64,000 bases of DNA from Forficula auricularia (lineage: Eukaryota; Arthropoda; Insecta; Dermaptera; Forficulidae), in NCBI GenBank assembly GCA_024734495.1, contig JALMQS010000099.1, positions 103,296,320 through 103,360,319 of the forward strand, written 5' to 3'. Numbering within the stretch: the stretch's first letter is position 1; each line of letters begins with the position of its first letter. Under the pieces are notes generated by a model. That model did not search any database. It was given only the letters and a program-made list of their open reading frames with translations, and was not told where the DNA came from. The position numbers were made by a program, and so were the translations under genes. This document shows, piece after piece, positions 33,888 to 45,966 of the stretch.

Positions 33888-34210
33888 TGTAGCGGCCCGT
33901 TCTTGCTCATGTGCCTCGAGCCTTGAGACACGGCCGCTAGATGACTCAGTCGGATCGTTGTGTCGTTTAGCATGAGTGAAATATTATCACCCATGCTATA
34001 TTAAAGTGACTCGATTCGACTGGAGCAGCGAACGGATTCGGACACGCGAATCTGGAGGGGCCAACGCTAACCAGCAACCCCCCCTGCACACACCCTATAT
34101 GAGCACGCAACCTACAACCTGCACTCAACATATTGTTAGGACCCCATCGACTTGATGGGGGGGCGCACAAAGCACCACAAGGCACTCACCTCACGAGAGC
34201 CCTAACAATA
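33888..34210 (+). mobile_element. Probable solo LTR with terminal hairpin
   Basis: About 323 bp of distinctly GC-richer sequence starting TGTAGCGGCCCG, flanked by CAGAC at 33883-33887 and 34211-34215 (possible 5-bp TSD). It is absent from the equivalent place in the 27560 copy of the host repeat. The end TATTGTTAGG (34131-34140) and CCTAACAATA (34201-34210) is a perfect 10-bp inverted repeat. No internal retrotransposon is present. Whether the LTR ends at AATA or AATACA is ambiguous. Confidence 0.6.
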
Positions 34211-34440
34211 CAGACTCACAGACATTTTGACAAAACAATTATTATCTCGAAAAAATTTTATTCTTTCAATGTTCACTTATTAGAGCTTTTTGTAGAGCAA
34301 AATGCCATGGTTTCGCTCAATTTTTTTAATCAAAATAGTTTGAGCCGTTTTTGATGATATTTCGGAAAAAAGAACGAAAAACAACACATTTTTCAAGCAA
34401 GATTACAATACTTGACCATACCCTGTATGGTAAAGTAAAA
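34211..34440 (+). repeat. Tail of the dispersed repeat
   Basis: ACAGACATTTTGACAAAACA through TTGACCATACCCTGTATGG, matching 27570-27780 and 16800-17010. Confidence 0.75.
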
Positions 34441-34880
34441 ATGTTATAAATATAAAATTAAATTTTGCTGATACCAGAAGTAGTTTTTTTTTTTTTTTTT
34501 GAAAAACCACTATCGTCACGTATTTTTCCCCAGGGTTATATGGTATAATCATGTAACCTTGCTCGAGCTGCAGCTACTTTAATGAACATTTGTTTATGGT
34601 AAATTATTTCGTTATGTATTGGTTCTTTGTTAAAAATTATTCTTTTCAAGTTTGTAGATTATAAAATTCTCTACATGTTGTTTTCAATGTGGGGACGGTT
34701 TTAGAAACTGACAAAAAAAAAATTAAAATTTTTTAAGTGTATTCAATACTCTCGTCTTGCAGGTAGCCTTCGCTTGCCTCCCGAGCGGAGCTTCGTAGGG
34801 AGAGTAATACAATTTGATTTTTCAAATTATAATATATTGTACACTCCTTTAGATAACTAACACAAGAAAATTCTAACTCA
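34441..34880. other. Non-coding, no recognised gene
   Basis: AT-rich; a T run at 34486-34500. Nothing conserved is seen. Confidence 0.4.
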
Positions 34881-35340
34881 AAAAACTAACCACCCAATAT
34901 GGGGGGAGGGTCAAAAATCCTAGACCTTTCGACCAAAAAAATCAACCAAATTTTGTATTCATATTCTGTGGACCCCCCAGAGGGCTAGAAATGCAAAAAC
35001 TAACCAACCAAAATGGGGGGGGGAGGGTCAAAAAATGAAAATTCCTAACCCTTTCGGCCAAACTAAGTATACAAAATTTGGTTAGTTTTTGAATTTCTAG
35101 TCTTCTATGGATACAGAATATGTATAGTATACAATATTTGGTTGAGAGTTTTGTCAAAAAAGGCTAGAATTTTTTTTTGACTGCCACCCCCGCTTTTTTG
35201 TCTGCGGGAGAGGTGGAGATATAGTGGGGGTGGGTTAGGGTTAGCGAGGTGGGGGGTAGAACTTCCGGGCGGAGTAGGGTGCATGGGGTGCCCCCTGGCT
35301 AGCAAGCGGGCCGCCGAAGGACGGGCCTTGCAGCTAGTAA
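34880..35340 (-). repeat. Dispersed C-rich repeat, opposite orientation
   Basis: Reverse complement of the 11760-12300 family: minisatellite motifs in minus sense, a G-rich block at 35180-35300, then GCCGAAGGACGGGCCTTGCA ending in GCTAGTA at about 35338. Confidence 0.7.
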
Positions 35341-35454
35341 TAATATATTTATATTAAAAAATAATAATATTAGAAAAAATAAACTTAATTAAAATATTAT
35401 AGATTTGATGCTTTGGTGGTTAAGTTGTTAAAAAAGTTTGGACTTGAACCATCT

Positions 35455-36240
35455 AGATCAGTGATTGCTAATAGTGGGGGCCGGGCCCCCTGGGGGACAG
35501 CGGAAGGTATGTAGGGGGCCCGTGAAAATATTAGAATATATTAAATTTTTATAACTTAACAAATAAAAAAATACCATTCCATCAGTATTTTCTTATGACA
35601 TTGTCACGTTCAACTATCGTCAGTAAACCGACTTTACAGACAACCGATTTTTCTCCATTTGTGCGCAGCTAACTTTGTGCTTTTTCTTCCTCTTCGTCGT
35701 GAGTGCTTTTGTATTTATCCTTTCCATCGAAAATCTCCTTCCCTCTCGTTCTATCTAATTTAAAAGCGCGCGCTCCTTCTTGCGCATTCATTTATCTCCT
35801 TCTTGCTTGCTCATGAGTTTCTCCCTCTCTCTGTTCTTTTATAAAGAGGTCCCCCCTGTTCCCTAGGTTTTTCTAGTTTTTAAAAAAATCTATAATTATT
35901 TAGGATAGATCACTTGTTGAATATCTATCAGAGGAAGTTGAAAATAGACAGGACATAGTAGGGTTTATATATATATATATAATTTCGTTTATTCTTCAGG
36001 TAAATAAAATTCGAGTTTCATCTATAAAGAGAATTTATTAGTTATTTATGACATTATATTACATTATTTACATTATATACAATTTTACCTATAAAGAGAA
36101 ATCGAAATTTTAGGTCCTTTATCTCTTGTAGTAATTTAGATATTATTTAGATTCAATATAGTAATTTAGATATAATAAATAAATTAACAATATAAACAAT
36201 TATAATAATATATTTATCATTCATCTTGTATTGTCAAACT
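35455..36240. other. AT-rich region with hAT-like end
   Basis: CAGTGATTGCTAATAGTGGG followed by GGCCGGGCCCCCTGGGGG at 35460-35505 resembles a hAT terminus. A possible partner (GGTTGAAAAACACAG) lies at about 37835-37848, but pairing them would enclose a possible exon, so I leave them separate. No gene is seen. Confidence 0.4.
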
Positions 36241-36320
36241 GTTGTCTTCCTATTGGTCGGCGTTGTGGCAGGGGATTTCAATCTGTTGTTGTGGCTGCGT
36301 TGTGGCGCGGATTTCAATCT

Positions 36321-36321
<1 letters not shown>

Positions 36322-36364
<43 letters not shown>
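36322..36364. repeat. (TA)n microsatellite
   Basis: About 20 uninterrupted TA units. Confidence 0.9.
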
Positions 36365-36366
<2 letters not shown>

Positions 36367-37013
36367 TGAGCAAGCAAGCAGTCAGACTAGAGTAGAGCGC
36401 TCAAGAGGGAAAGAGATGGAATACGAGTTGGGCATTGGGGCTAGGGTGCGAGTGAGAGAGAAGATATAAAGAAACAATCTTTGTCGCTCGTTCCGCGCTC
36501 TCGCTTGGAACGCCTCAGATGAGTCATGTTTTTTCGAGCGTGCAGCCGGCTTCATCGAATTATAAGACGTTGTCACGTCAAAAACTTCTGAAAAATAAGC
36601 CTTTCATTTAACACCTAAAAAAATATATTTCTAGTTTTTATAAGTGATAAATATGTAATTGACAGCTAAATTTAATGACATCTCAATATTCTTAAACATG
36701 GTTAAACTAAATGAAAACATTGAGCGCATATGTTTTTATCAAACATTTCAAGTTAATCGTTTAAAATAATTAAATCCTTTTGAGTTATCGACCAAATTTT
36801 GTACTGTGACTCTTTATGACCTTGTGAAATTAATAGGACAAATTTTATTTTCTAGAAATTGGGAGAGGGAGATATATATGTATTTTATTTAATTTTAATA
36901 TTCGAGAAAGTGCAAGTTTATGATAAAGCCATGTGGATAGTCCTATCAGTTTACCATATTTCTTAATACATTATTATTTTTTATTTTATTTATTTATTTA
37001 TTTAGGCAACTTC

Positions 37014-37116
37014 TAATGATAATAATCAAGATGAAAATGAAGTAGAAGAGGCTCCCTGAAGAGAGGGGCAAATATGGAAATGTCAGCTAATCAAGGGACA
37101 TCTGAAGAAGTGGTAG
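37014..37116 (+). CDS. Possible exon of an acidic protein
   Basis: After TTTATTTAG (ending near 37004-37006), the sequence reads ATSNDNNQDENEVEEAP and then, in another frame, ANMEMSANQGTSEEV up to a GTAGGT donor at about 37113. Composition matches the acidic exons at 37939 and 39322 on the same strand. The internal TGA requires one frame change, so this is tentative. Confidence 0.35.
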
Positions 37117-37221
37117 GTACTTATAGATTTAGAAAGAATAGAATAGAAATAGATCAGATAAAAATAAAGTTGTCATTATTTTTGGAGTTTTTAAAAAATT
37201 GCCAATTTGAATGACAGGAAA

Positions 37222-37411
37222 TTCAATCCAATGCGACGTACCACTCTGTCTCCTCTTTCAGTGGCAGTAACAATAATATATTGTATATCATTCTCAGCAG
37301 AATTATAATGTAGTCAGAAATATAATGTATTCTACTGAGAATGATATACAATATATTATTGTTACTGCCACTGAAAGAGGAGACGGAGGGGAATATCGCA
37401 TTGGATTTCCT
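37222..37411. repeat. Hairpin with ~80-bp arms
   Basis: The left arm 37222-37301 (TCCAATGCGACGT..., CAGTGGCAGTAACAATAATA) is nearly exactly complementary to 37331-37411. The loop is about 29 nt. Likely a MITE. Confidence 0.85.
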
Positions 37412-37938
37412 TCACTGACTTTTCAAAACCCTGAAAGAAGGAGGGAATAGCTCTCCGAAACGACGGTTTTATGAATAAAAAGATAGTGTAAATTATCTTC
37501 CTTCTTTTTATGTGTTTAGTTTTTATTTGGGCCATTGATGAAAACGTCAGCTCACACAAGTAAGGTAGTGGCAACAGAATTATGTATTATTCATTAGCAC
37601 GCACGCGCGTTATTAATCTACTATTGTCATATCGCTTTTCCATGTAGGCGTTTGGCGATGTAATCGATTTATAAATATGTCTGTTATAGGTACTTAATTG
37701 TGTATTTATAAAAATTAATAAAAATGCTGTACGGATTTGATATTTGTAATATATTAAAATACAAGTTACAAACAGCGGGGGTAGGGGGTTGCAATTTTTT
37801 TTTCATACTAAAGGGGATCGCGTAATGAAAAAGGTTGAAAAACACAGCATTAGATCGTCTACTGAGAGAATAGATCAAGAGGTAGATTTTCTATATCATA
37901 TGGTAATTTTTTTAACATATTTTTATATTTTTATTTAG

Positions 37939-38001
37939 GATTCTGAACACAATGACAGGATGCTGTCTAGACTGGCACAAAGAATGGGATATGGATATGA
38001 G
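37939..38001 (+). CDS. Exon of an unrecognised acidic protein
   Basis: A 63-bp exon between TTTATTTAG (ends 37938) and GTATTT (38002), exactly 21 codons: DSEHNDRMLSRLAQR then MGYGYE. Phase 0 at both ends joins it to the exon at 39322. I do not recognise the family; the basic LSRLAQRMG helix followed by an Asp/Glu-rich tail would suit a nuclear or nucleolar protein, but that is a guess. Confidence 0.6.
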
Positions 38002-38609
38002 GTATTTTTTATTTTTTCATTTTTATATTTAGAGGGGGAGAGGGGGAAGGGAGTAGTGTTAGTGCATTATAGAGTAGGAGACCTGAGTTCAAGCATGTAA
38101 CATTTAATCTGCTATAATCTGGCACTACACTAAAGGCTAGTTTAGACGTGCTTAGTACTTGCCATTAGTACTATTCCATTTACTAAGCAATTAGTAGACT
38201 AACTGGTTAGTAGTGGTTCACACGTCTGTCTCTACTAACCAGTGTAATTAGTGTATAGTGAATGTTGCAAGAAGACAATTCGAGTTGTCAATATATGTGG
38301 TAGGGGAAGCTACTTGCCATTAGTAAATAGAACCCATTTCTATTCACTAGCACTTGCCGCTCTACTAATACTAACCACTTATTTTGTGTGTTTACACGAC
38401 ACAGAATTAGTGCGAGTGGTTTGCACCAATACTTAGTAGTAAGCCCGTGTAAACTAGACTTTATACTCATTTGATGGCACACACATAATCTGGATACATT
38501 TCTGGAATTAACCAATTAAACATTTCTTTTGATGTTACATATTTTTATTTATCATGTAATATTTTACATTTTTATTATTTATATTATTTTAACTTTACCA
38601 ATAGTAATA

Positions 38610-39232
38610 CTCATACTTCTTTCCGAACCGAAACGATTTTCCACCCCCACTCAACTCCTTATATTATACAAGTTGCCCAAATTCGCCCCTGTCTTGAATA
38701 TTGCTCGCATTTGTGGAGAGGGGCCTCCAAGCATTCTCTTAATACCTTAGATGCAATTCAGAGACGAGCTATCAGACTGATAGGCGATCCCACATTAACT
38801 GACACTCTCGACTCCCTGGCCCATCGTAGATCTGTCTCCGCCCTTTCCCTTTTTTATAGATATTACCATGGCTTTTGTTCTGACGAAATAAAATCGATAA
38901 TCCCACCAAAGGCTTCATTTGCGCGAAATACACGATTTTCTAAAATTCAACACCCCTACGCGCTTAAACTAGATACTAATCGAACAAACGCATTCGCCAA
39001 TTCATTTATCCCTATGACATCTAGAGACTGGAACTCTCTTCCCCGATCGTCTTTCCAGCAACTTATAACCTTCAATCTTTCAAGACCAGCATCCACAGAT
39101 ACCTTCGACTGCTACCCAATCCCTAAATCTCCCCTCATCTTCACGTTACAAGGGTCCACCACGGAAGTAAAGAGGTTGTACCTTCTTGGTGCAACTTCTT
39201 CTTTTATCAATATCATTATAAAAAAAAAAAAC
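38610..39232 (+). pseudogene. Jockey-like LINE, 5'-truncated
   Basis: ORF2 tail (MWRGASKHSLNTLDAIQRR, FIPMTSRDWNSLP) then an A-rich tail at 39220-39230. The same insertion appears in the right arm of the inverted duplication (63740-64000, minus), so it predates that duplication. It lies between the two acidic-protein exons. Confidence 0.85.
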
Positions 39233-39321
39233 AGAAAAATATATATCTATTTTAATAAATGAGGGGAGGGGCAGATTTATGACAAAGTCGTCATTTTACT
39301 CATTTATTTATATATTTTTAG

Positions 39322-39525
39322 GGTGACGATGAAGACACTGATTCTTCAGAAGAAGAAGATGAAGAAGAAACTGAAAATCAAAGTGATGATGGTAGTAATG
39401 ATGGAAATGATGATGGAGATGATTATAAATTACAAAATAAACCATTTCTTGTGATGGTTATGTTGGAGATGATGATGATGAAGTTAATGACCAAGCCAAT
39501 GATAGAAAATGATGATGATGAAGAG
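39322..39525 (+). pseudogene. Acidic-protein exon, left copy, frame-broken
   Basis: Follows TATTTTTAG; GDDEDTDSSEEEDEEETEN and a Ser/Asp/Asn-rich run, then KLQNKPF. Compared with the right copy (63449-63649) it has an extra base after KLQNKPF, an extra A near 39507, and one G fewer at the splice donor (right copy GAG|GTAGGT). These changes destroy the frame and weaken the donor. Confidence 0.75.
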
Positions 39526-40096
39526 TAGGTAGATTTATCAAATAAAGAATAGAAATAGATCAGATGAGATCAGATAACAAGCATCATGACAAGTTAAATC
39601 ATATCAAACAGATAATTTAATTAATTAGATGATTAGATCAAAAAGCAAATTTGTATTATTTTTAGGGGAGAGCGTAGGGAGAAATTGAATTTTTTTACTT
39701 TTTCCTCTAATTTTTAATCAGGGCATTAGAATACCATTTAAGACACCTGCCAGCCTAGACCTTAATACCAAAGTAAAAATTATATTATAAGAAATAATAA
39801 TTTTAGTACATTAAACATTAATTTATACAACCTATGTATTTTGATCCTGCCCTTTGACTCGGAGACATGAATAAAAGGTTGACTTCCAGAAATAGGATAG
39901 ATTGTTATAGTTGGTGTTTCACAAGTAAAAATAAAAATTTTAAAATTAAAAAAAAAAATTAATAATATTTTTGGAGTTTTATTTAGTTACTCTATACTAT
40001 ATGTTCGGGTTTTTAGAGCTCTAGAAAACCTTTAATGGAAAAATCAACCAACCCGAAATAGGGGATAAGCAGTGGCAGTCTTAGACCCTTTTAGAG

Positions 40097-41568
40097 CAGT
40101 GGTTCTCAACCTTTGTGACCCATCGCCCCTTTCTGGATGATGACTAACACCTATCGCCCCTTCATTTTCAGAGATATGTCTAATTTTAATTTGAAGTAAA
40201 GTGTAATAATAAATCAGTTTTATTATTTTAAACAATTTTATTACTGTATATAAAAACAACCAAAGCAGTTTTATCCGGTCACTCTTAAATAAAATAGAAA
40301 AAAATTAAAATGTACTTTTCTTACAGATTTTTTTAAGAACAAAGAAGTGAAATAATTAACTAAGATCATTGACGGACATTTAAAAAACAGGAGTACATGT
40401 TTTCATTTTTAAATTGGAATCTGAAAAAATTAAGAAAGTTGACAATTAGCCCAGTAAATAGAGGAACCAAAAAGTGGTTCAGCTTACATTAATTGCGGGA
40501 AAATATTTTTTCTAGGATCGTTTTGGTATGGTGTGGTTATGCGAAATCTAAGTTTGCGACTTCGAAAGTGTGGGGAACAACTTTTGGTGGCCGAAAAACC
40601 ACGAAATTTTCGGACTTTATCCAGTTTCTTGCTTATAGCTCGAAACGGTCCATATTTTGTAATTAATCATTCTATCATAAATTAAAGAGGATACAATTTG
40701 GCGCCGAGTAAAAAAAATATGCAAAATTGGTCTAGTTGTTCGATTGTTTATAGGGATTCAAAAATCTGCTCTCCGGATCACTTTTGAATACCTATCCCAA
40801 AAACTCAAACTTTTTTCGATTTTTTCCCATTTTGACCATGAAGGAGCACGTTTTCAACAAAGACCACTATACTTTAAATTAGATTAACTTTTCTACAATT
40901 GAAACAAAGTTTCATCTTAATTGGATAATGGTATCCCATGCTGCAATGAGGTTGATGTTTTGAAAAACTGCAATTTTTTGCAAAAAAATCGCAGTTTTTG
41001 CTTCATAAAATGAAAACCACTCATCCTAGAAATTTGATTTCTGTCTCATTCTCTAGGAAATTTTGATGACTTTGAAAGTTTACTTGGAGCACTTTTTTAG
41101 AATTTTCTTAGATTTATAGATATCCAGCATTTTCCATTACGCTTTTCAGGATTAATTTTTATTTATTCGACGCGAAATTTTGACCTCTTTAATTTACTAT
41201 AGGACGGTTATTTGCAAAATATGAACTGTTTTCGAAGTTATAAGCGGGAAACTGGAAAAACTCGAAAATTTCGAAGTTTTAGGCCCCCAAAGCTCTCTCA
41301 CACATTTTCGAGGCCGGAAACTTAGATTTCGCATACCCACAAAAAATCATTTTCCCGCAATTAATGTAAGCTGAAACCCCTCTATTTACTGGGCTAAGTT
41401 AAAGTTTGAAAAATAAATGAAAGGTTGAAAACTTTGTTATTGTTTTATTTTACCCGGCAACTTCTACTGTACAGTACTATTTTAATTTCGCCCCTTAGAA
41501 TACTCATCGCCCCTCACTTATTTATCGCCCCCTGATAACCCAAATCACCCCCAGGTTGGGAACCACTG
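40097..41568. mobile_element. hAT non-autonomous element, left-arm copy
   Basis: TIR CAGTGGTTCTCAACC at 40097 and GGTTGGGAACCACTG ending 41568. Flanking octamers TTTTAGAG and CTTTAGAG differ by one base. Subterminal ATCGCCCCT repeats lie at both ends. There is no transposase; the interior is largely another MITE (40449-41394). Confidence 0.88.
40449..41394. mobile_element. Long-TIR MITE nested in the hAT element
   Basis: GCCCAGTAAATAGAGG at 40449 and its complement ending 41394, flanked by TA (40447-40448, 41395-41396). The arms share CAGCTTACATTAATTGCGGG and continue with interruptions for over 200 bp. No ORF. Tc1/mariner-type TA target. Confidence 0.8.
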
Positions 41569-41579
41569 CTTTAGAGTCA

Positions 41580-42185
41580 AGACTCTAGAGTAGGGTAAGG
41601 TTGAAAAAACTGAAATGTAATCAGAAGAGAAAAAAAAGATTAAAATCGGTTAACATCTTTCCCGCGCAATCGAACTTTAAACTTATGAAAAATTGCAAAA
41701 ATCATGATATTTTTAAATTTTTTTTATTACTTAAAATTTTTAAAATAAACACACTCTAGTGTTTTATGCTTGTTCTATAGTTTAAATAACCTAAATAAAT
41801 TAAACTAAAAAAAAAGCATTTTATTTAATATATTGAAAAAATTGTATTGATTGTTTGGATTATATAATTATATAAATAAATACAATTCTTTTATAAAAAA
41901 CAATCTTCAAACATGTATTAAAATAACAAACATTTCGTTCCGCAGAATCTATCAATGGAATTAAATAAATTTAAAAAAAGAAAAAAGTAAAATAAATACT
42001 TTTATACCTAGACAAAGATTTGCTTGGTGATAATATTAACTTGAATAAAAATATAAATATTTAGGAAAAATGATTTTTCATTAAAATTTTTTCCTAAATA
42101 TAGAAAATCAGTTCATATTTCCCCTTTTGTTAATTAAATTTTTGTTGTTAAAAATTTCGATTATTTCTAAAATTATTATTTTTTC
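41580..42185. other. AT-rich segment of the left arm
   Basis: No gene. Matches 60100-60470 and 61180-61400 of the right arm, where a degraded MITE interrupts it. Confidence 0.6.
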
Positions 42186-42498
42186 TTAAGGTAGATGTTC
42201 CGCCAAATGCGTTTTCTTAGGATTTTTGGAAATTTATACAGATAATTATTTAAATACTTCTACAGCGATTACTGGCAAAACGAAATTTATGAAGAATACA
42301 GTTCCGGAGATATTAAATTTCAAAAATCGAGTTTTTCAGGCTCTTTAACATTGCACTATACGGGATATCGGAAAATTTACATACATATTTAATTATAATT
42401 AAGAAAACCTTACCATTTTTATAAAAAACTAAACCAACATAAAACAATAACCAATACATATTTTAAGACAATTTTGATTCATAGTTACAACACAGTTT

Positions 42499-42733
42499 GA
42501 ATAATTGGGGTTTGATGCTTGGGGTGATTTATTAATTAAAGACGAAAAATATATGTAACACACGTGATTTTATTATAGGTTATGTACATTAGTTGGTTGG
42601 CTCAAAAAAGTGGAACTGATAGTATTAAGTTATGAGCACTTCCTCCCGGGATCCAGTCGGTAGTGCCAACTTATGAATAATTTAATCTGGAAGATTTGGC
42701 GGAGATTTCAAAACGGCGATGCCCGCTTTTCCA
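42499..42733 (-). repeat. BEL/Pao 3' LTR
   Basis: 235 bp, TGAATAATTGGGG...CTTTTCCA in plus sense; close match to 47563-47798. Confidence 0.92.
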
Positions 42734-42794
42734 TCCCGCCGGCCTTGAAGTATCTTCAACCTTCGATGTGGTGTAATTGTGGACTGTATCTTGG

Positions 42795-45700
42795 TTAGTC
42801 AATTGGTAATTGACACAGCTTCATTGTTGACCTTCTTGTCGTGGTGCCGTTAGGAAGACGCACCTCGACCACTCTGGCTACATTGTCGTCTCCAGGGAAT
42901 AATTTGATTATTCTGCCTAGTCCCCATTTCAGAGGAGGCAGGTTGTCTTCTTTAAGAAGAACTAGAGATCCTACTTCTAGATTTTTGTGGGTCTCTTTCC
43001 ATTTGTTTCGAACCTGCAATTCTGAAACATATTCCAAACTCCATCTTTTCCAAAAGGATTGTATTAATTTTGATAGATAGTGATATCTTTTTAATCTGTT
43101 GTCTGGTACATTCATATAATTCGGCTCAGGTATACTGGTAGCCGACTTACCGATTATAAAATGTGCAGGTGTAAGTGGGGAGAAGTCTGATGGATCGGAG
43201 GATATAGGAGTCAAAGGACGGGAATTAAGAATTGCCTCTATTTGTGTCAACACTGTGCAATATTCTTCAAAATTTAATTTTGAATTGCTCAGAACCCTAT
43301 GCAAATGATATTTAGTCCGTTTAATTAAACTTTCCCAACTTCCTCCAAGATGTGGACTTTTAGCGGGAATAAAATGCCATTGAATACAGTCATTTGACAA
43401 GGCATGAGACACATTATTGAAGTCAGAATCAATAAATTTAAAAAGTTCGATTAATTTAGAATTAGCCCCAACGAAATTAGTCCCGTTGTCCGAAAACATA
43501 TGAGCAGGCCTGCCTCTTTGTGCTATAAATCTTTTTAATGAGTTCAAAAATGCATTACTTGTTAAATCTGACACTAATTCCAGGTAAACTGCTCTTGTTG
43601 ATAAACATGTGAATAAACAAATGTAGGCTTTAACTAATCTAGGGCGTCTAGAACTCCCTTCTTTTAGTGTTACTGGACCAGCATAATCTACTCCAACACT
43701 GTGAAAAGGTAAAAATTGATCAAATCTTACGTTTGGAAGATTTCCCATTAAATATTGATTTGGCTTAGGTTTTACTCGAAAACATTGGACGCACTTGTGA
43801 ACAACCTCCCTTGCAAGATTTCTACCTCCAATAGGCCAATATTTTTCACGAATTGAATATAAAAGTTGTTGGGGGCCGCAATGAAATAATCGTAAATGTT
43901 CAGATGTCATTAATAATTTTGTAAATATGTGCTTATTAGGTAACAAAATGGGATGCTTTTTATTATGATCGAAATTAGAATGTTGTATTCTACCACCTAC
44001 TCGAATAATTTCCTCCTCGTCTATAAATGGATTAAGATTTAATAGAATACTTTTATTATTTAATGGCTTTCCCTTACTTAGCGAATTGTAATCTTCGGAA
44101 AATGATTGTTTCTGAGTTAATCGTATTAAATTAATTGTTGTCGAATTAATTTCAACTGTGGATAGAGGACCTGATAATATTGAAATTTTATTTTTCCTAT
44201 TTTTAAAATTTGTAAATGAACGATAACAGTAAGAAAATACTCTGATTAATTTGTAGAAGCAAGAGAATTTATTAAAAATATCTAATTCGGGAATAGTTAT
44301 CGAAAGAGTTGTAATTATTAATCCTTTTTTAAGCAGGTCGATTTTATTAAATTTCGATATAGAATGCACATAAATTGTATGGTTTTCCAGCCAATTGGGG
44401 CCTTTAAACCAAAAATTATTGTCTTGTAATATTTGACGCGTTGAACCTCGCGATAATAAATCTGCGGGGTCATCTGTTGTAATAATTTTGTTAAAGTCTA
44501 AACTATTCGAATATTGAATTGTGTCAAATTTTGAATGCCAAAATATACCTAATGTTTTATTTTCTTCACCAAATTCTAAAATGTTAGACTCTAAATTATC
44601 GTTTAATTTAATTTTATTTAAAATTTCTTTATCGTTAGACAACCACTTTCTTAATTGAAAACAACTTTTGGCTAAAATATTAGTAATTTCATTTTGTAGC
44701 TGCAAAAGTTCAGTTCGCGAATTCGAACCTGTTAATAGGTCGTCTAGATAAAAATTGTTTAAGATAACTTTAGAACCTTGTGGATAATCGATTGGATTTT
44801 TAAATGCAAATTGGTTACTGCATCTATTTGCTAGAAATGGTGGACTTGTTGTGCCATATGTCAGTGTGTTTAATTTATAAACTTCTAAATTTTCTCGCCA
44901 AAATATTTTTTGAAAATTACTCTGATCCGAATTAATTACAACTTGTCTGTATATTTTCGAAATGTCACCATTCAATTTAAAATCGTGATTTCGAAATTGT
45001 ATAAAAATTGTAAAAAGATTATTTTGAATAGTAGGCCTAGTAAATTGTAAATAATTAAATGATAAATTATTATAAGATCCTTGCGATGCATTGAAAACTA
45101 CTCGAAGCTTAGTAGTGGGACTTGATTTTTGAATTATATCTAAGTGGGGTATAAAATATTTTGGACTATCTGATTTAATATTTTCTGAAACTTTACTCAT
45201 ATGATTTAATTGGAAATACTCATTTATAAAATTGCAATAATCATGTTTAAATTCACCGATTTTAATAAATCTTTTTTCTAATTGGAAGAATTCATGTAAC
45301 GAAATATTATTTGATTTACCTTGGTGTAATTCTTTTCTAGTAGGAATTGTAACCTGAAATCGTTCATCTGAATGCCTTTCGAAAGTTTTAACTAAATGAT
45401 CTTCATGAAATTGTTCCCTTGTGGAAAAATTAGGATTTTCGCTTAGAACTTCTTCACTTTCACAAAATTGTGTCAACTGACCATCTAAGATATCAGTTCT
45501 TGCGAGAATGACAGAACCTTTATTCTGATTTGATTCGCAATTCATATTTCCTGCTACAATCCAACCGAATTTGCTATTTTGTAAAATTGGAAGATTTTTT
45601 CCTAATAAAATTTGACCAGCGCATAAAGTATCATAAAATATATGTGCTCCAAGCAACATATCTATATCTCCAGTTACGTTAAAATTTTTATCAGCTAAAG

Positions 45701-45850
45701 TTATATGATTTGGAATTTGTAATTTTGAAATATCAAAAGAACATGAAGGAATTTTATCAGTAATGTTATCGAGAACTAAAAATTGACTAAATTGTTTGTA
45801 ATGTGAATTGAGAGAAAAAATGTTTAAACCTACTTTATAATTCTACTTGT
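42795..45850 (-). pseudogene. BEL/Pao Pol, RT and integrase with RNase H deleted
   Basis: A frame of 954 codons (45659-42795) that extends upstream without Met to about 45850. RT signature NFYLDDLLTGS. Shortly after (LGIFWHSKFDTIQYS) the text jumps to TDDPADLLSRGSTRQIL, which in this family closes RNase H, so the connection and most of RNase H are missing in frame. Integrase follows: H-H-C-C finger (HLRLFHCGPQQ...CVQCFRVK), the D,D,E residues in GVDYAGPV, FSDNGTNFVG and GGSWESLIKR, and the LLKEDNLPPLKWGLGRI tail. It cannot be autonomous as it stands. Confidence 0.9.
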
Positions 45851-45966
45851 TTTTGAATATTTCCAATTCCCATTATCGTAAAGTTTATTTCAGATTTCTT
45901 TAATTTTAATTTGGCACACAGATTATTTGTTATTATATTTCTTTGTGAGCCATTGTCTACAAGAGC
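45840..45966 (-). pseudogene. BEL/Pao protease segment
   Basis: Directly after the gag TGA, in the same frame: ALVDNGSQRNII, an aspartic-protease motif (D-N-G-S where D-S/T-G is usual), up to a TAA near 45840. The sense then shifts into the Pol frame. Confidence 0.7.

Noticed and set aside
35460..37848. A single 2.4 kb hAT element from CAGTGATTG to the end near 37848
   Set aside because: The ends are only loosely inverted, flanking octamers match poorly, and the span would include a possible exon at 37014.
43000..43080. Plus-strand ORF at 42841-43080 and other ORFs opposite BEL/Pao Pol and Gag
   Set aside because: Antisense to well-supported Pol and Gag frames, without motifs.
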